Assembly (NCBI GenBank): GCA_030068075.1
Contig: CM057826.1
Coordinates: forward strand, 48,948,558-49,012,557
DNA from: Paguma larvata
Taxonomy: Eukaryota; Chordata; Mammalia; Carnivora; Viverridae
Direction: 5' to 3'
DNA: 64,000 nt
Shown here: positions 48,424-60,967 of the stretch, piece after piece
Position numbering within the stretch: the first letter of the stretch is position 1
Layout: every line of letters starts with the position of its first letter
The notes under the pieces: model-generated
The model's input: only the letters and a program-made list of their open reading frames with translations
What the model was told of the DNA's origin: nothing
Database searches by the model: none
Program-made: the position numbers and the translations under genes

Positions 48424-48530
48424 CAAGAACATTTAATTTCAATTTCAAATATATAACACGTTTTTGTAAACTATAGTCACCATGATGCACCTTAGATCCC
48501 CAGAGCTTACTCATCTTATAATGGAAAGTT
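48234..48530 (-). mobile_element. L1 3'-end fragment inside the HNRNPA1 pseudogene
   Basis: Antisense L1 3' UTR sequence (for example 'ctatagtcaccatgatgca', 'agatccccagagcttac') with an embedded (TG)n at 48391-48422. Both sides repeat the pseudogene codons for HTVNGHN (about 48207-48232 and 48530-48555). This is a diverged target-site duplication of about 24 bp, showing that the L1 arrived after the retrocopy. Confidence 0.8.
48391..48422 (+). repeat. (TG)n microsatellite
   Basis: Sixteen TG units within L1 3' UTR sequence. Confidence 0.95.
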
Positions 48531-48668
48531 TGTGCCCTTTCACAATACGATGTTCCTGAATGATAATCTTGTACTTAGTCATGGTCCTCAAAAGTTGGAA
48601 AGCAAAGCCCCTCTTCCTGCCACTGCCTTGGTTGGTCATGATTTTAATCACTTCAATTTTCCCATTCT

Positions 48669-49240
48669 TTTTTCTTCTTTTAAAGTTTATTTACTCGAGT
48701 GAGCATGAGCCCAGCAGCAGGTAAGCTTGTGGCCCACTTCGGGTGAGCATGAGCCCCACTTCAGGTAGAACACGAGCCCCACTTCTCTCTCTCTCCCTGC
48801 CCCTTGCTCACTTGCACCCTCTCTCTCTTAAAAAAAAATAAGTGGGGTGCCTGGGTGGCTCAGTTGGTTGAGCGGCCGACTTCAGCTCAGGTCATGATCT
48901 CACGGTTTGTGAGTTCGAGCCCCACATCGGGCTCTGCTGATGGCTCATCAGAGCCTGGAGCCTGCTTCGGTTTCTGTGTCTCCCTCTCTCTCTCTGCCCT
49001 TCCCCTGCTCATGTTCTGTCTCTGTCTCTCAAAAATAAATAAACGTTAAAAAAAAAAAATTTAAAAAAAATAAATAAATAAGTGTGGGGGAGGGGCAGAG
49101 ACAGAGGGAGAGAGAGAGAATCCCAAGCAGGTTCCACACTGTCACCGAAGAGCTTGATGCAGGGCTTGATCCCAGGAACCTGAGATCATGACCTGAGCCA
49201 AGATGAAGAGTCTAACTGACTGAGCCACCCAGACGCCCTG
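48669..49240 (-). mobile_element. CAN SINE (minus) split by a later SINE
   Basis: An antisense SINE starts with a T-rich run and ends in 'gccacccagacgcc'. It is bounded by the exact 13-bp duplication attttcccattct (48656-48668 and 49241-49253). It contains further SINE tail-like sequence at 48700-48835 and the complete + SINE at 48843-49083. Confidence 0.85.
48843..49083 (+). mobile_element. CAN SINE nested within another SINE
   Basis: Intact head GGGGTGCCTGGGTGGCTCAG, body and AAAAATAAATAAACG tail. It lies inside the minus SINE at 48669-49240 and is flanked by AATAAGTG-type repeats. Confidence 0.9.
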
Positions 49241-49964
49241 ATTTTCCCATTCTGTTAAAAAAAAAAAACCTCTTGGGTGATGGTATTCAGTGTCTTTCTA
49301 AATGCCACCAACGAAAATCTTTTTCCCAGTTAAGTGGGCACCTGTCTTTGAGAATCTTCTCTCTAGACAGTCCTTTTTGGTTCTACGACACTTCCATCCA
49401 CTTCGTATGGCCTCACGTTCACATCTGCATTCACCTCCTCACAGTGCCAATGCAGGTGTCAAACCCAAGCTCCCAAAGCACTTGCCGAATGGGCCTCTCC
49501 TCACCACCGAGTCCCAGGATGGTCCCCACAGCTCAGAACAGCTCTTCACACCCTCCTGGATTGTCTCAAACCCTGCCTCCCATGAAGAGCTTCTGTAGCT
49601 GCTGTTCTGCTCTCCCGGAGCCTCTGACTAAACGGCAGTGGGAGGGAAGACTTTAAGGATGCTCACTGGACAGTGACCGCAGACAGAAAGCGGATTTGAA
49701 CACACAGCTGTTCCCCAACTCTGACTCCTTTAGAGCATGCAGGGGTAGGTTTTCTTTTATCTAAAATAAATGTGTATTAACTCTGTTAAGAGATATTTAC
49801 ATAATTCCCCTAGAAGACTAAAGACTCTAGGTGTCCACCAAACAAATTTGGGAACCATTGCACCAGAAGCCTTTGGGAGTTTGGTGTGTTGTTGCTTTTC
49901 TGATTTATTTGTTGATTCTATTTTACAATTAATCATTCTGGAAGTTACCATGTATGGTGTCTAG

Positions 49965-50130
49965 GCATGTGCCAACTACTTTGCACTATTCACCTCTTTT
50001 TATCTTCACAGTACGCCTGCAAGGTAGGTACTTTTATGCCTATTTTACAAATAAGGAAATTGAAGATGAGAGAACTTAAGTAACTTGCCTAAAAGAAGAA
50101 CCAAAATTTGAACCCAATATTTCTGATTTT
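49965..50130 (-). mobile_element. MIR
   Basis: 'tcttcacagtacgcctgcaa', 'attttacaaataaggaaat', 'aacttgcctaaaag'. Confidence 0.72.
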
Positions 50131-50154
50131 AAAGCCCATGTTGAAACTGAAAAG

Positions 50155-51240
50155 CAACCCACAGAATGGGAGGAAAATTTTGCAAATCATATATCCGATA
50201 AGGTAGATGTATCTAGAATATATAATGGACTCTTAGGACTCAACAGTAAAAAGACAACCCAATTTAAAAATGGGCAAAGACATTGAGTAAACATTTCTCC
50301 AAAAGAGTTATGCATGGGGTCAATAAGCACAGAAAAGATGCTCAATGCCATCAGTCATCAGTTAAGTGCAAAGCAAAACTACAAGATATCGCTGGTACCC
50401 CCTTCAAATGGCTATAATATTTAAAAGACACAGAATATGGGGCACCTGGCTGGCATGTAACTCTTGACCTCAGGGTTGTGAGTTCAAGCCCCTACGTCAA
50501 GCACACACACACACATGCACATGTACACAGAATTACAGGTTTTGGTCAGGTTGTGGAAATACTGGAACCCTCATACACGCTTGATGGGAATGTAACAAAG
50601 TGTTGCTGCTTCGGAAAACAATCCTACCATATCTCAAAAGTGTCAAACAGAGTTACCATATGACATAGCAATTCCTATTGTAGGTAAATACCTAAGAGAA
50701 ATGGAAATGTATATCTACACAAATACGTGTATGTGAAAATTCATAGTGGCTATTCCTAATCTCCAAAAAGCAGAAACAACTCATAATGTCTATCAGTTGA
50801 AGAATGAATAAACAAAAAGCGGTATATCCATACAATGGATACTATTTGGCAATAAAAAAAATGAAGTACTCCATTTGCAGTGGCATGGATAGAGCTAGAG
50901 AGTATAATGCTAGGCAAAATAAATCAATAAAGAAAGATAAATACCATGTGATTTCACTCATATGTGGAACTTAAGAAACATACAAAAAAATGAAAAAAAA
51001 TAAGAAATAGAAAAGAAAGAAGAAAATAAAAAGAGACAAATCAAGATGACAACACTTAACCATAGAGAACCCCTCTGATGGTTACCAGAGGGGAGATGAG
51101 TGGGGGGGGGGGGCGTGAAATAGGTGATGGGGATTAAGGAGGGCACTTGTTGTGATGAGCACTGAGTGATGTATAGAAGTGTTGAATCACTGTACTGTAC
51201 ACCTGAAATGAATATAACACTATATGTTAACTATACTGGA
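50155..51240 (+). mobile_element. carnivore-type L1 3' end
   Basis: ORF2 C-terminal region and 3' UTR in sense orientation, ending 'acacctgaaatgaatataac' and a CATA-rich tail. Contains a short SINE at 50439-50520. Broken frames. Confidence 0.82.
50439..50520 (+). mobile_element. CAN SINE, short, deleted
   Basis: 'ggggcacctggctggcatg' lacks part of the head. Ends in (CA)n. Flanks acacagaata and acacagaatt match. Confidence 0.78.
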
Positions 51241-51264
51241 ATTTAACATACATACATACATTCA

Positions 51265-51625
51265 TACATAAAGTACCAATACATGCTATAACCTGGATGG
51301 ACCTTGAGCACATTATGCTAACTAAAAGAAGTCAGTCACAAAGGACCACACACAGAACAACTTCATTTATATGAAATGTCCAGAATAGGCAAATGCATAG
51401 AGACAAAGCAGATTAATGGTTGCCTGCGCGTGGGGGGTGTTGGGAGAAAAAGGCTAGTGACTGCTACTGGGTTGAGGTTTCTTTCTAAGATGAAAATATT
51501 CTAAAATTGATTTTGGTGATAGTCACATAGCTCTATGAATATACTAAAAATCACAAACCCGTATACTTTAAAAATGGATAAGTGGTATTTGAATTATATC
51601 TCAATAAAGCTGTTATAAAAAACAA
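51265..51625 (+). mobile_element. older L1 3' fragment
   Basis: 'cttcatttatatgaaatgtc', 'ttaatggttgcctgcgcgtg', 'ttgaattatatctcaataaa'. Confidence 0.72.
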
Positions 51626-51654
51626 TAAGGTGTGTGTTACCACATGGCTTCTCA

Positions 51655-51770
51655 GGGACTTAGTTCCTTATTCAGTCAACTGTTCAACAAATATTTATTA
51701 AATACCTACCATGTGCTAGGCACCATTCTGGTCACTGAGGATACAGTGGTTTATAAGGTAGACAAGGGCC
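51655..51770 (-). mobile_element. L2 3'-end fragment
   Basis: 'caacaaatatttattaaata' then 'ctaccatgtgctaggcacc' and 'ctgaggatacagtgg'. Confidence 0.68.
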
Positions 51771-51906
51771 CTGACCTTGTAAGGCTTATATTGTAGTGAA
51801 GAAAGGCAGAATATAAAAAAATAAATTTTAGAGCTACTGATACATGCTATGAAGAAATAAATAGGAGTTATAAGATGGAAAGTGACCGAGATAAAGGAAA
51901 GTGAGC

Positions 51907-52311
51907 TATTTTATTTATTATTTTTTTTTAATTTATTTTTTAATTTACATCCAAGTTGGCATATAGTGCAACAATGATTTCAGGAGTAGATTCCTTAATC
52001 CCCTCCTTACCCATTTAGCCCACCCCCCTCTCCCACACCCCTCCAATAACCCTGTTTGTTCTCCATCTTTAAGGGTCTCTTATGTTTTATCCCCCTCCCT
52101 GTTTTTATATTATTTTTGCTTCCCTTCCCTTATGTTCATCTGCTTTGTATCTTAAAGTCCTCATATGAGTGAAGTCATATGGTATTTGTCTTACTCTGAC
52201 TGACTAATTTTGCTTAGCATAATACTGTCTAGTTCTATCCACATAGTTGCAAATGGCAAGGCATCATTCTTTTTGATTGCCAAGTAATACTCCATTGTGT
52301 ATGTATGTGTG

Positions 52312-52345
<34 letters not shown>

Positions 52346-53540
52346 CACCACATCTTCTTTATCCATTCATCCATCGATGGACATTTGGGCTCTTTCCATA
52401 CTTTGGCTATTGTTGATAGTGCTGCTATAAACATTAGGGTGCATGTGTCCCTTCAAAACAGCATACCTGTATCCCTTGGATAAATACCTAGTAGTGCAAT
52501 TGCTGGGTCATAGGATAGTTCTAGTTTTAACTTTTGGAGGAATCTCCATACTGTTTTCCAGAGTGGTGGCACCAGTTTGCTTTCCCACCAGCAGTGTAAA
52601 AGGATCTTCTTTCTCTGCACCCTGGCAACATCTGTTGTTGCCTGAGTTGTTAATGTCAGCCATTCTGACAGGGGTGAGGTGGTATCTCATTGTAGTTTTG
52701 ATTTGTATTTCCCTGATGATGACTGATGTTGAGCATCTTTTCATGTGTCAGTTGGCCATCTGGATGTTTTCTTTGGAGAAGTGTCTATTCATGTCTTTTG
52801 CCCATTTCTTCACTGGATTATTTGTTTTTTTGGGTATTGAGTTTGGTAAATTCTATATAGATTTTGGATAATAACCCTTTATCTGATATGTCGGTTGCAA
52901 ATATCTTCTCCCATTCTGCTGATTGCCTTTTAGTTTTGCTGATTGTTTCCTTCACTGTGCAGAAGCTTTTTTATTTTGATGAGGTCCCAATAGTTCATTT
53001 TTGCTTTTGTTTACCTTGCCTCTGGAGATGTGTTGAGAAAGAAGTTACTGCGACCAAGGTCAAAGAGGTTTTTGCCTGCTTTCTTCTCAAGGATTTTGAT
53101 GGTTTCCTGTCTTACATTTAGGTCTTTCATCCATTTTGAATTTATTTTTGTATATGATGTAAGAAAGTGGTCCAGTTTCATTTTTCTGCATGTTGCTGTC
53201 CAGTTTTGCCAGCACCACTTGCTGAAGAGACTGTCTTTATTCCATTGGATATTCTTTCCTTTTTTTTTTTGTCAAAGATGAGTTGGCCATATGTTTGTGG
53301 GTCCATTCCCAGGTTCTCTATTCTGTTCTGTTGATCTGAGTATCTGTTTTTATGCCAATAACATACTGTCTTGATGATTACAGCTTTGTAATACTGCTTG
53401 AAGTCTGGGATTGTGATGCCTCCAGCTTTGGTTTTCCTTTTCAAGATTGCTTTGGCTATTCAGGGTCTTTTTTGGTTCCGTACAAATTTTAGGATTGTTA
53501 GTTCTGGCTCTGTGAAGAATGCTGGTGATATTTTGATAGG
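51907..53540 (-). mobile_element. 5'-truncated L1, relatively young
   Basis: Antisense on +. From the right: ORF2 C-terminal part (minus-strand frame with [19 protein letters not shown] and [13 protein letters not shown] near 53270-53445). ORF2 continues with frameshifts to about 52150, then the 3' UTR and a T-rich run at 51910-51945. Only the last 1.6 kb of the 6-kb element is present; reverse transcriptase and endonuclease domains are lost. A (TG)n(TA)n microsatellite sits at 52300-52345. Confidence 0.9.
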
Positions 53541-53550
53541 TATTGCTATT

Positions 53551-53735
53551 TACTTTTAAATGCTAATTTATTTATTTTCGAGAGAGTGCATGTGAGTGGG
53601 GAAAGGACAGAGAGAGAGAGGGAGATAGAGAATCTCAAGCCCCAGTGTGGGGCTCAAATTCACAAACCGTGAGACCATAATCTGAGCTGAAGCCAAGAGT
53701 CAGACTCTTAACTGACTGAGCCACCCAGGTGCCCC
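53551..53735 (-). mobile_element. CAN SINE
   Basis: Ends 'gccacccaggtgccccag'. The body lacks the 'ctctgtgctgacagctc' section. Confidence 0.88.
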
Positions 53736-53739
53736 AGTG

Positions 53740-54800
53740 AGGTACTTTAAATAGGATTGCCAAGCAAGGCAATTCTTTGACGAGGTGGCCTTTGATTGAC
53801 TGATTGATTCACTCATTCATTCAGCAGACTGCTCTGAGCTCCCACAGGCACTATAGTAGGAATTTGTTCCAGGCCAACTCAGCTTCAACCAATGCTTTGC
53901 CTGATCAAATGTTCTGTTTTCTTGCTCTAGTCAGTGGGCATTGAGTTGTGAAATGTCTCTATGGCACCTTTCCCTTTCTCTGTCTGGTGGAGGCAAGGAG
54001 GTAGTGAAATTGCTTCTCCCTGGGACAACAATGAAGTAAAAATTATTCAGCAGGTGCAGAGAAAACCAGAATATAAAGCCAAACATTTTCTCAAAATCAG
54101 TGCCATGGACTAGACACATTGTTTTTTTTCAAATGCCTGGGAATTCCCCTCATTCTCCAACAAGCTGGTTGACAAATGAGAAACAGAGAGCCCCAGGGGG
54201 TAAAGCTTGGAGTTGGTCAGGCTGTGACGTCTGCTCAGTGCCAGTGGGCCCTTTTGAAAAGCTTTGTGTGAGTTCATAGCTTTCCCTATTAGAACTCTAA
54301 TCCTAGTCCAATGGTGCGTGTAGAACTGGGTACCCTGAGATCCCTGACCTCTGAAGGCTCACCACCAAGTTGGATGCCACCAGAAGTGGTTTTTTTCTGA
54401 GCTAAAGTACAGCAAGCAGCTCCTTTGCCAGGATCTGAGGCAGAGGGACAAAAAGCAGACTGACCTCAGAAGACAATGGGGAGAATTTTTTTCCCAAATT
54501 CTGGCTCTGGTTCTGCCATTGACTAACCCTGTATCTTACTTAAGTCCTACCACTTTGGGAGGTCTTAGTTTCTCCATTTATGAAGTGAGGGGATTGGACC
54601 AGTTCTGAGATAACTAAGACCAGATCTACATTCTGCCACATATACCCCTGCCATGGTGGATGTCACTCATCCATCATGGCCCTCTTGGGAATCAGTCTCA
54701 GAATCCTTTTCAACACAATATTCACCACCAATAGCTACCACCATTGGGTCAGAGTTGGCACATAGTTTGCACCTACTACCCATGGCCTGAACTGGGTCAT
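53740..54800. other. intergenic unique sequence
   Basis: A MIR-like 3' patch lies near 54515-54620 ('ttagtttctccatttatgaa'). Nothing else recognised. Confidence 0.4.
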
Positions 54801-54802
54801 TT

Positions 54803-54907
54803 TTTAAAAAAATTTTTAATGTTTATTTATTTTTGTGAGAGATAAAGAGAGAGACAGAGTACAAGCAGAGGAGGGTCAGAGAGAGAGGGAGAAACAGAAT
54901 CTGAAGC
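54803..54907 (-). mobile_element. CAN SINE, truncated
   Basis: Tail half only, ending at 'aacagaatctgaagc'. Confidence 0.82.
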
Positions 54908-55905
54908 TGTGACCCTAGATGGCTAATTAATGGCCCAAGAGCCACCAAACCCTAGTTTCCACTCTCACCATCACGGTGCTGTCTTAAAACCAGGTTCTCT
55001 GGGAAATAGACTCTGAGACAGAGATTTGCATGCAAGAGATTTACTGAAGATGCTTTCAGGAACAGCAGCTGTGGGGAGGGAGTGAAGCGGGGTGGGGCAT
55101 GGGAGAAGTTGAATTAGGACAGCTCTCAGGAGCTGGAATGACCTATGCAGAGTTGTCTCCTATTGCAGACCCCCACATTAGTCAGTAGGGCAGCACTCTT
55201 TCAGCCAAGGGCCAGTCCTAGAGAGAGGCTCCACTGAGTTGGCCCCAACAACACTCCAGCACTCCCAGCAGCCTAGTGAAAGAACAGTTCAGTCCTGGAG
55301 CCATAGGCTCACAGCACCCACTCAGGATGCACCACATGAGCTCATCAGATATTGCATTCTTCCTACTGGGCAGTGCAGGCCTTCAGAATTCTCTTCCAGA
55401 CTGCTCCAGCCAGCCATCAGCAAACCATGAAGGCTGACATGCCAGAAAAAACATCTTTGTCATCTCTATCCTAATCTTAATCCTTCATTTTACAGAGAAA
55501 GAAAGGCAGTCGTCCAAGGCCACACAGATGAGTTAAAGTCAGAGGCAGGACTGAATCCAAGCACCTTGACTTTGAAACTTATGCTCTAGACCTGTCCAGA
55601 TGTAGATTTAAATTAATCAAAGTTAAATAAAACAAAGAATTTAGTTCTTCATTTGCACTTGCCACATTCCAAGTCTGAGCTCAGTAGCCACAAGTGGCTG
55701 GTGGCTATCATACTTGAAGAGCATAGGTTATTAGAACAGTTCTATTATCATGGAAAATTCTGTTGGGAGGCACTGCCCTGGTCCCACTACTCATTTGTCC
55801 CTTCGTTCTCATCTTCAAAAGTTAGGGCAGACCCCAAACGCCTCTGTTTCCCTTAGCAACCCATCTGTCAATAGTCAGTGATGGCAAGTTATGATAAGGG
55901 ATATC
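54908..55905. other. intergenic, mostly unclassified
   Basis: 54985-55400 may be an old repeat ('ttctctgggaaatagactct', 'catgcaagagatttactgaa') of a family I cannot name. A MIR fragment lies at 55480-55565. Confidence 0.4.
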
Positions 55906-55924
55906 TAAATGTGGATGTTAACAG

Positions 55925-56142
55925 GAGGCGCCTGGGTGGCTCGGTTGGTTGAGCGGTCGACTTCGGCTCAGGTCATGATCTCACGGTCTGTGAGTTCAAG
56001 TCCCGTGTTGGGCTCTGTGCTGACGGCTCAGAGCCTGGAGCCTGCTTCTTCAGATTCTGTTTCTCCCTCTTTCTCTGCCCTTCCCCTGCTCATACTCTGT
56101 CTCTATGTCTCTCAACAATAAATAAACATTAAAATAAATAAA
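55925..56142 (+). mobile_element. CAN SINE with 19-bp exact duplication
   Basis: Identical taaatgtggatgttaacag at 55906-55924 and 56143-56161. Near-consensus body. Confidence 0.97.
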
Positions 56143-56269
56143 TAAATGTGGATGTTAACAGAAATATCTACCCAAGTGCAAGTTCTCCTGGGGTTACTAG
56201 AGACCCAGATAGGGGTTATTTTCCTCAAAAGGAAGTCAGTTTGTCAGGAGAGATAGACAGCTCATACTT

Positions 56270-56360
56270 CATTTACTCATTCTTTCATCTAACACATTTT
56301 TATGGGGTTCAGTCTAGACAAAGCCAGGTACTGAGCTAGGGGCTGGGGATACCAAGATGG
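56270..56360 (-). mobile_element. L2-like fragment
   Basis: 'ccaggtactgagctagg' and 'ctggggataccaagatgg'. Confidence 0.55.
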
Positions 56361-56539
56361 ATTAGATATGGTTCTTGCCCGCAGGATGTTCAAGCCAGGG
56401 CGTGGTGGGGGGAGGGACACACAAGATACAGCTTGATGAGAACATCCAGGAGAGATACCTGAAGAGCATGTATGAATTTGCTAGGTGGGTAAAAGCTTCC
56501 ACAACCACAATTGATAGGTATGGGGTGAACTTTGTGTCC

Positions 56540-56730
56540 CAGGCGACCTTTGGCAATGTCTAGAGACATTTTTGATTGCCACAACTGGGGGAAGGAGGTG
56601 CTACTGGAGTCTAGTAGGGAGAGACCAAGGATGCTGCTCAACACCTTACAATGTACACGACAGGCCCCTACAACAAAGAATGATCCTACCCCAAATGTCA
56701 GTAATTTCAAAGTGGAGAAACCCTGGGTTG
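56540..56730 (+). mobile_element. ancient interspersed repeat, family not named
   Basis: 'caatgtctagagacattttt', 'ttgccacaactgggggaagg' and 'tggagaaaccctggg' match a widespread mammalian repeat. I do not trust my memory of its name. Confidence 0.5.
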
Positions 56731-57244
56731 GGGCTGCAAGATCTGATATTGATCTGATCTTCATTCCTACTGTCATGGAGAGGGGAAGGTGAGCAGAAAC
56801 ACTCAGGAATTGATACGCCAGGTTGGAGAACCTCAGGAAGACAATGAAGAATCTTAACGATTCAGTGGCAGGCTTAGAGTGGCACTTTAGAAAGGCATCC
56901 CTAGCTACTGGGTAGGAAATGGGCATGGAAGCCGGGAGAGTGCTGAGGGGCTGTTGCTGGTGGTAGCCATAGTGAGCAGCAAAGAAGGGGGACTGGAGTG
57001 CTGTGGAGAGGTGAGGGGGTTGGTGACCAGCTCTGTTAGAACAAGAGAAGACCCAGCACTTGTCAAACTGTGATTGAAAAATGTTATTTGTATAATGAGC
57101 TGCTTAATGTCTTTCTTCTCCCCACTAGACTGTAAGCTCCAAGAAAGAAAGGATGACATAGTTTTTCATCCACTCCTTGGCCTTGTGCATATTAATTCTT
57201 TTGAGCCTTGGTTTGCCCATCTGAAAAAGGCAGATGATACTGCT

Positions 57245-57665
57245 ATCTTCCAGTAAATCCATCTGGGTATATACTCAAAAGAATTGAAAGCATGGGACTG
57301 AACAGATATTTGTACAACCATGCTCATAGTAGCATTATTCACAATAGCCAAAAGGTGGATGCACTCCAAACGTCCATTAATGGATGAATGGGTAAACAAA
57401 ATGTGGCATAATACATACAACAGAGTATTGTTCAACCTTATAAAGGGATAAAATTTTCATACATGCTACAACATGAATGAACCTTGAAAACATCATGTTA
57501 AGTGAAATAAGCCAGACACAAAAGGACAAATATTTTGTGATTCTACTTACTCAAGCTACCTAGAATAGGCAAATTCAGAGACAGACAGTAGAATGATATT
57601 TACCAGGGCCTGGTTGCACAAAATGTGGATGCCCCTAATGCTACTGAATTGTACACTTAAAAATA
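57245..57665 (+). mobile_element. old L1 3' fragment
   Basis: 'tagcattattcacaatagcc', 'agtgaaataagccagacac', 'attgtacacttaaaaatag'. Confidence 0.75.
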
Positions 57666-57667
57666 GT

Positions 57668-58955
57668 TAACATGGAAGACAACCTACTGAATGAAAGAAG
57701 ATATTTGCAAATGATGTATCTGATAAAGGGTTAATACCCAAAATAAATAACTTATACAAGTAAACACCAAAAAACAAATAATCCAATTAAAAATGGATAG
57801 GGACAGAAATAGACGTTTTTCCAAAGAAGACATAGAGATATAAATTTTTTTTAATGTTTATTTATTTTTGAGACAGAGAGAGATAGAGCATGAGTGGGGG
57901 AGGGGCAGAGAGAGAGGGAGACACAGAATCTGAAGTCAGGCTCCAGGCTCTGAGCTGTCAGCACAGAGCCCAATGCGGGGCTCGAACCCACAGACTGTGA
58001 GATCATGACCTGAGCCAAAGTTGGACGCTCAACCGACTGAGCCACCCAGGCGCCCCAGAAGACATAGAGATAGATGACCAATAGATACATGAAAAGATGA
58101 TCATCACTCATCATCAGGGAAATGCGAATCAAAACAACAATGAGATACCACCTACAACCTGTCAGATGGTCAAAACCAAAAACACAAGAAATAACAAGGG
58201 TAGGCAAGGATGTGAAGAAAACGGAACCTTTGCGCAATGTTGGTGGGAATGTACATCGGCACAGCCACTGTGGAAAACAGGAGGTTTTCCTGTAGAAAAA
58301 ATGGAGATCCCTCAAAAAATTAAAAATAGAATTACTATATGATCCAGTATTTCCACTGCTGGGTATTTATACAAATAAAATGAAAACACTAACTTGAAAA
58401 GATATATGCACCCCTATGTTTATTGCAGCATTATTACAATAGTCAAGATATGGAAGCAACACAAGTGTCCATCCATAGATATATAATTTACATATAATAA
58501 TAATTCATATATATATAATTTATAGATATAAGTAAATATACATACACACCCAATGGAATATTAGTCACAAAAAAGAATGAGATCTTACATTTTGTAGCAA
58601 CATGGATCATCTGGAGGGTGTAATGCTAAGTGAAACAAGACAAAGAAAGATAAATACCATATGATTTCACTCAATGTGGAATTTAGGAAACAAAACAAAT
58701 GAACAAAGAAAAAAGGATACAAATCAAAAATAAAGAAGAAGAAAAGAAAAAAACAGATTCTTAAATATAGAGAACAAACTGGTAGTTTCTAGAGTACATG
58801 GAGGGATGGGTGAAATAGGTGAAGGGGATTAAAAGGACACTTATCTTGATGAGCACTGAGTAATGTATAAAATTGTTGAATCATATTGTGCACCTGAAAC
58901 TAATATAACACTGTATGTTAATTATACTTGAATTTAAAAAGTAAAAAAAAAAAAA
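57668..58955 (+). mobile_element. carnivore-type L1 3' end, interrupted by SINE
   Basis: Sense ORF2 3' part ('agggaaatgcgaatcaaaac', 'gatccagtatttccactgct') and 3' UTR ending 'gcacctgaaactaatataac' and an A tail. It is split by the minus SINE at 57841-58056. Frames are broken. Confidence 0.88.
57841..58056 (-). mobile_element. CAN SINE inside L1, exact duplication
   Basis: Identical 16-bp agaagacatagagata at 57825-57840 and 58057-58072. Near-consensus. Confidence 0.97.
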
Positions 58956-59039
58956 TTGTTTCAGTAGTAAAAACAAAATAGCTAAATTTTATGTTACATA
59001 TATTTTACCACTACCGCCACAACAAAAAGAATTAAATGA

Positions 59040-59650
59040 GATCATTTTATAAAGCCTCTTAGGGCAGGGTCTAATAAATATTCATTATTATCACTTTTTC
59101 CCTAGCGGAATTCTAATAAAGGGAGGAAGCAGAGCTAGGGAAGCAGGAGCAGGCAAGTTGGCCAGTCCTGGCTATGGTCTAGTCAGAGACCCTTTCATGG
59201 CTGAGGTGACACCGGAATGAGATTTTGCTTCAGAGTTGGAGGAGTAAGCTTGGGGAGGCCAAAACTGTAGCTCATGTGAGCCCGAAACCACAAGCTTGTA
59301 AATCTCTAGAAAAAGGCTCCACACCCTTAGCGTGAGCTGCTGGTGGTCCCCCTGGGTGAGCCCTTCCCAGAGACTGTCTGAGGTCCTTTGTCTTCACAAG
59401 CCAGGAATTTCTGGGTGGGAGGCATTTGGTCTCTTGACTGCTGACCTGTTCCAGCAGCTGCTAAACCACTGATATGTTTTCCCTGAAACCCCAGTGCACA
59501 GGCAGAACATAAGCGAGCCTGGCCTCCCCAGCTTTCTTACCATAATTAGTGTTTTATTCCTTGCACCGAGAGAAAATAGTCAGAGCACCTGCTCTTAGGG
59601 GCTCAGTTGCCACCAGATCTCCTTTGTATGTTCTTTATATATATGGTTTT
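59040..59650. other. intergenic unique sequence
   Basis: Nothing recognised. Confidence 0.4.
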
Positions 59651-59875
59651 TATTATTTTTTAAGTTTATGTATTTTGAGAGAGAGAGACAGAGAGAGCAT
59701 GTGCGTGCATGTGAGCAGGGTGACCGTTAGAGAAAGTGGAGAGAGAGAATCCCAAGCAGGCTCTGCACTGTCAGGGAGGAGCCTATGTGGGGCTTGATCT
59801 CATGAATCATGAGATTGTGACCTGAGCCAAAATCAAGAGTCAGTTGCTTAACTGACCGAGCCACCCAGGTTCCCC
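59651..59875 (-). mobile_element. CAN SINE, diverged
   Basis: 'ttaagtttatgtattttgag' to 'gccacccaggttcccc'. Confidence 0.86.
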
Positions 59876-60039
59876 TGTACATAGGATTTTATTTTATTTT
59901 CCTGTATATATGACTTTAAAGAAAGGCCTTAAGGAGTCATCTTAGTCTAACTGACTCATTTTTTTTTTCATTCTTTTTTTTTTTTGAACCCATTCATTTT
60001 ATATTGAAACCAACACAACGCCAGGGAAGTTAACAGACT

Positions 60040-60180
60040 TGAAGTGCATGGAATGTTGTTCAAATCCCAGCCAGTCACTTCTAAGCTTTGCAACTCGGGC
60101 AAGTTTTTTAACTTCTGGAAGGCTCATTCATCCTCAGTAAAATAAGGATCATAACACCTTCCTCCTGGAGATCTTCTGAG
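60040..60180 (+). mobile_element. MIR
   Basis: 'gcaactcgggcaagtttttt', 'tcatcctcagtaaaataagg'. Confidence 0.65.
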
Positions 60181-60728
60181 AAGTGCGGGCCAAAGCGGAG
60201 TTTAAACCTGCTGGCAGCCACGCTCCCTCAGGGAGCCCTCTCCTCACCAGCCACAGGTCTTCACGCCCTCACTCACTCGCCTGATGTTCTCGCCTCCCTG
60301 ATGCTTATTCTCACCTGAAATTGTTTATGTGGGTACCTGTTGGTTTCATTCTCCCCTCCCTTCCTCCGCTAGAGAGTAACTGACTCACTCTGGCCCCACC
60401 GCTAGGGCTGTATCTAGCACATTATCAGCATTTAATAAACATTTGTGAAATAAATGGCACTCAGAGTCACTCTGGGATTAGACCAAGCCCTGTTTATTCA
60501 AGTCACCACACAACAAATGGGCACTTAAGGTAAATTATTTCGGTAACTTTGGAGAAGCCATCAGCCTAAGGGAGATATATTTAGCTGTGTGGACCGGGAG
60601 TAATTCATATCTCCAAGGCCTCAAAAAGAAGAGTAAATAAAATGAGGGTTTTTTATAGCAGCACCTCCTTTGCTGGAACCCAGCGTCCAGGCAACCCCCA
60701 AGTCCTGAGGGTAGAAGTAGGGAGAAGA
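60181..60728. other. intergenic unique sequence
   Basis: A short L2/MIR-type 3' patch lies at 60415-60455 ('catttaataaacatttgtg'). Otherwise unrecognised. Confidence 0.4.
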
Positions 60729-60730
60729 AG

Positions 60731-60898
60731 GATGACTGGGTGGCTCAGTTGGCTAAGCATTTGACTTTGGCTCAGGTCATGACTTCATAGTTTGTGAGTT
60801 CAAGCCCCTTGTTGGGCTCTGTGCTGACAGCTGAGAGCCTGGAGCCTGCTTGGGATTCTGTGTCTCCCTTTCTCTCTCTGCCCCTCGCCCACTCATGC

Positions 60899-60929
<31 letters not shown>

Positions 60930-60962
60930 CTCTCTCTCTCTGTCAAAAATAAATAAACATTT
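60731..60962 (+). mobile_element. CAN SINE, left arm of inverted pair
   Basis: Head 'gatgactgggtggctcagtt'. Contains (TG)n at 60901-60928 in its CT zone. Confidence 0.93.
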
Positions 60963-60967
60963 TATTT

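Noticed and set aside
52443..53121. plus-strand frames of 142 and 85 codons
   Set aside because: Reverse complement of L1 ORF2; the true coding direction is minus.
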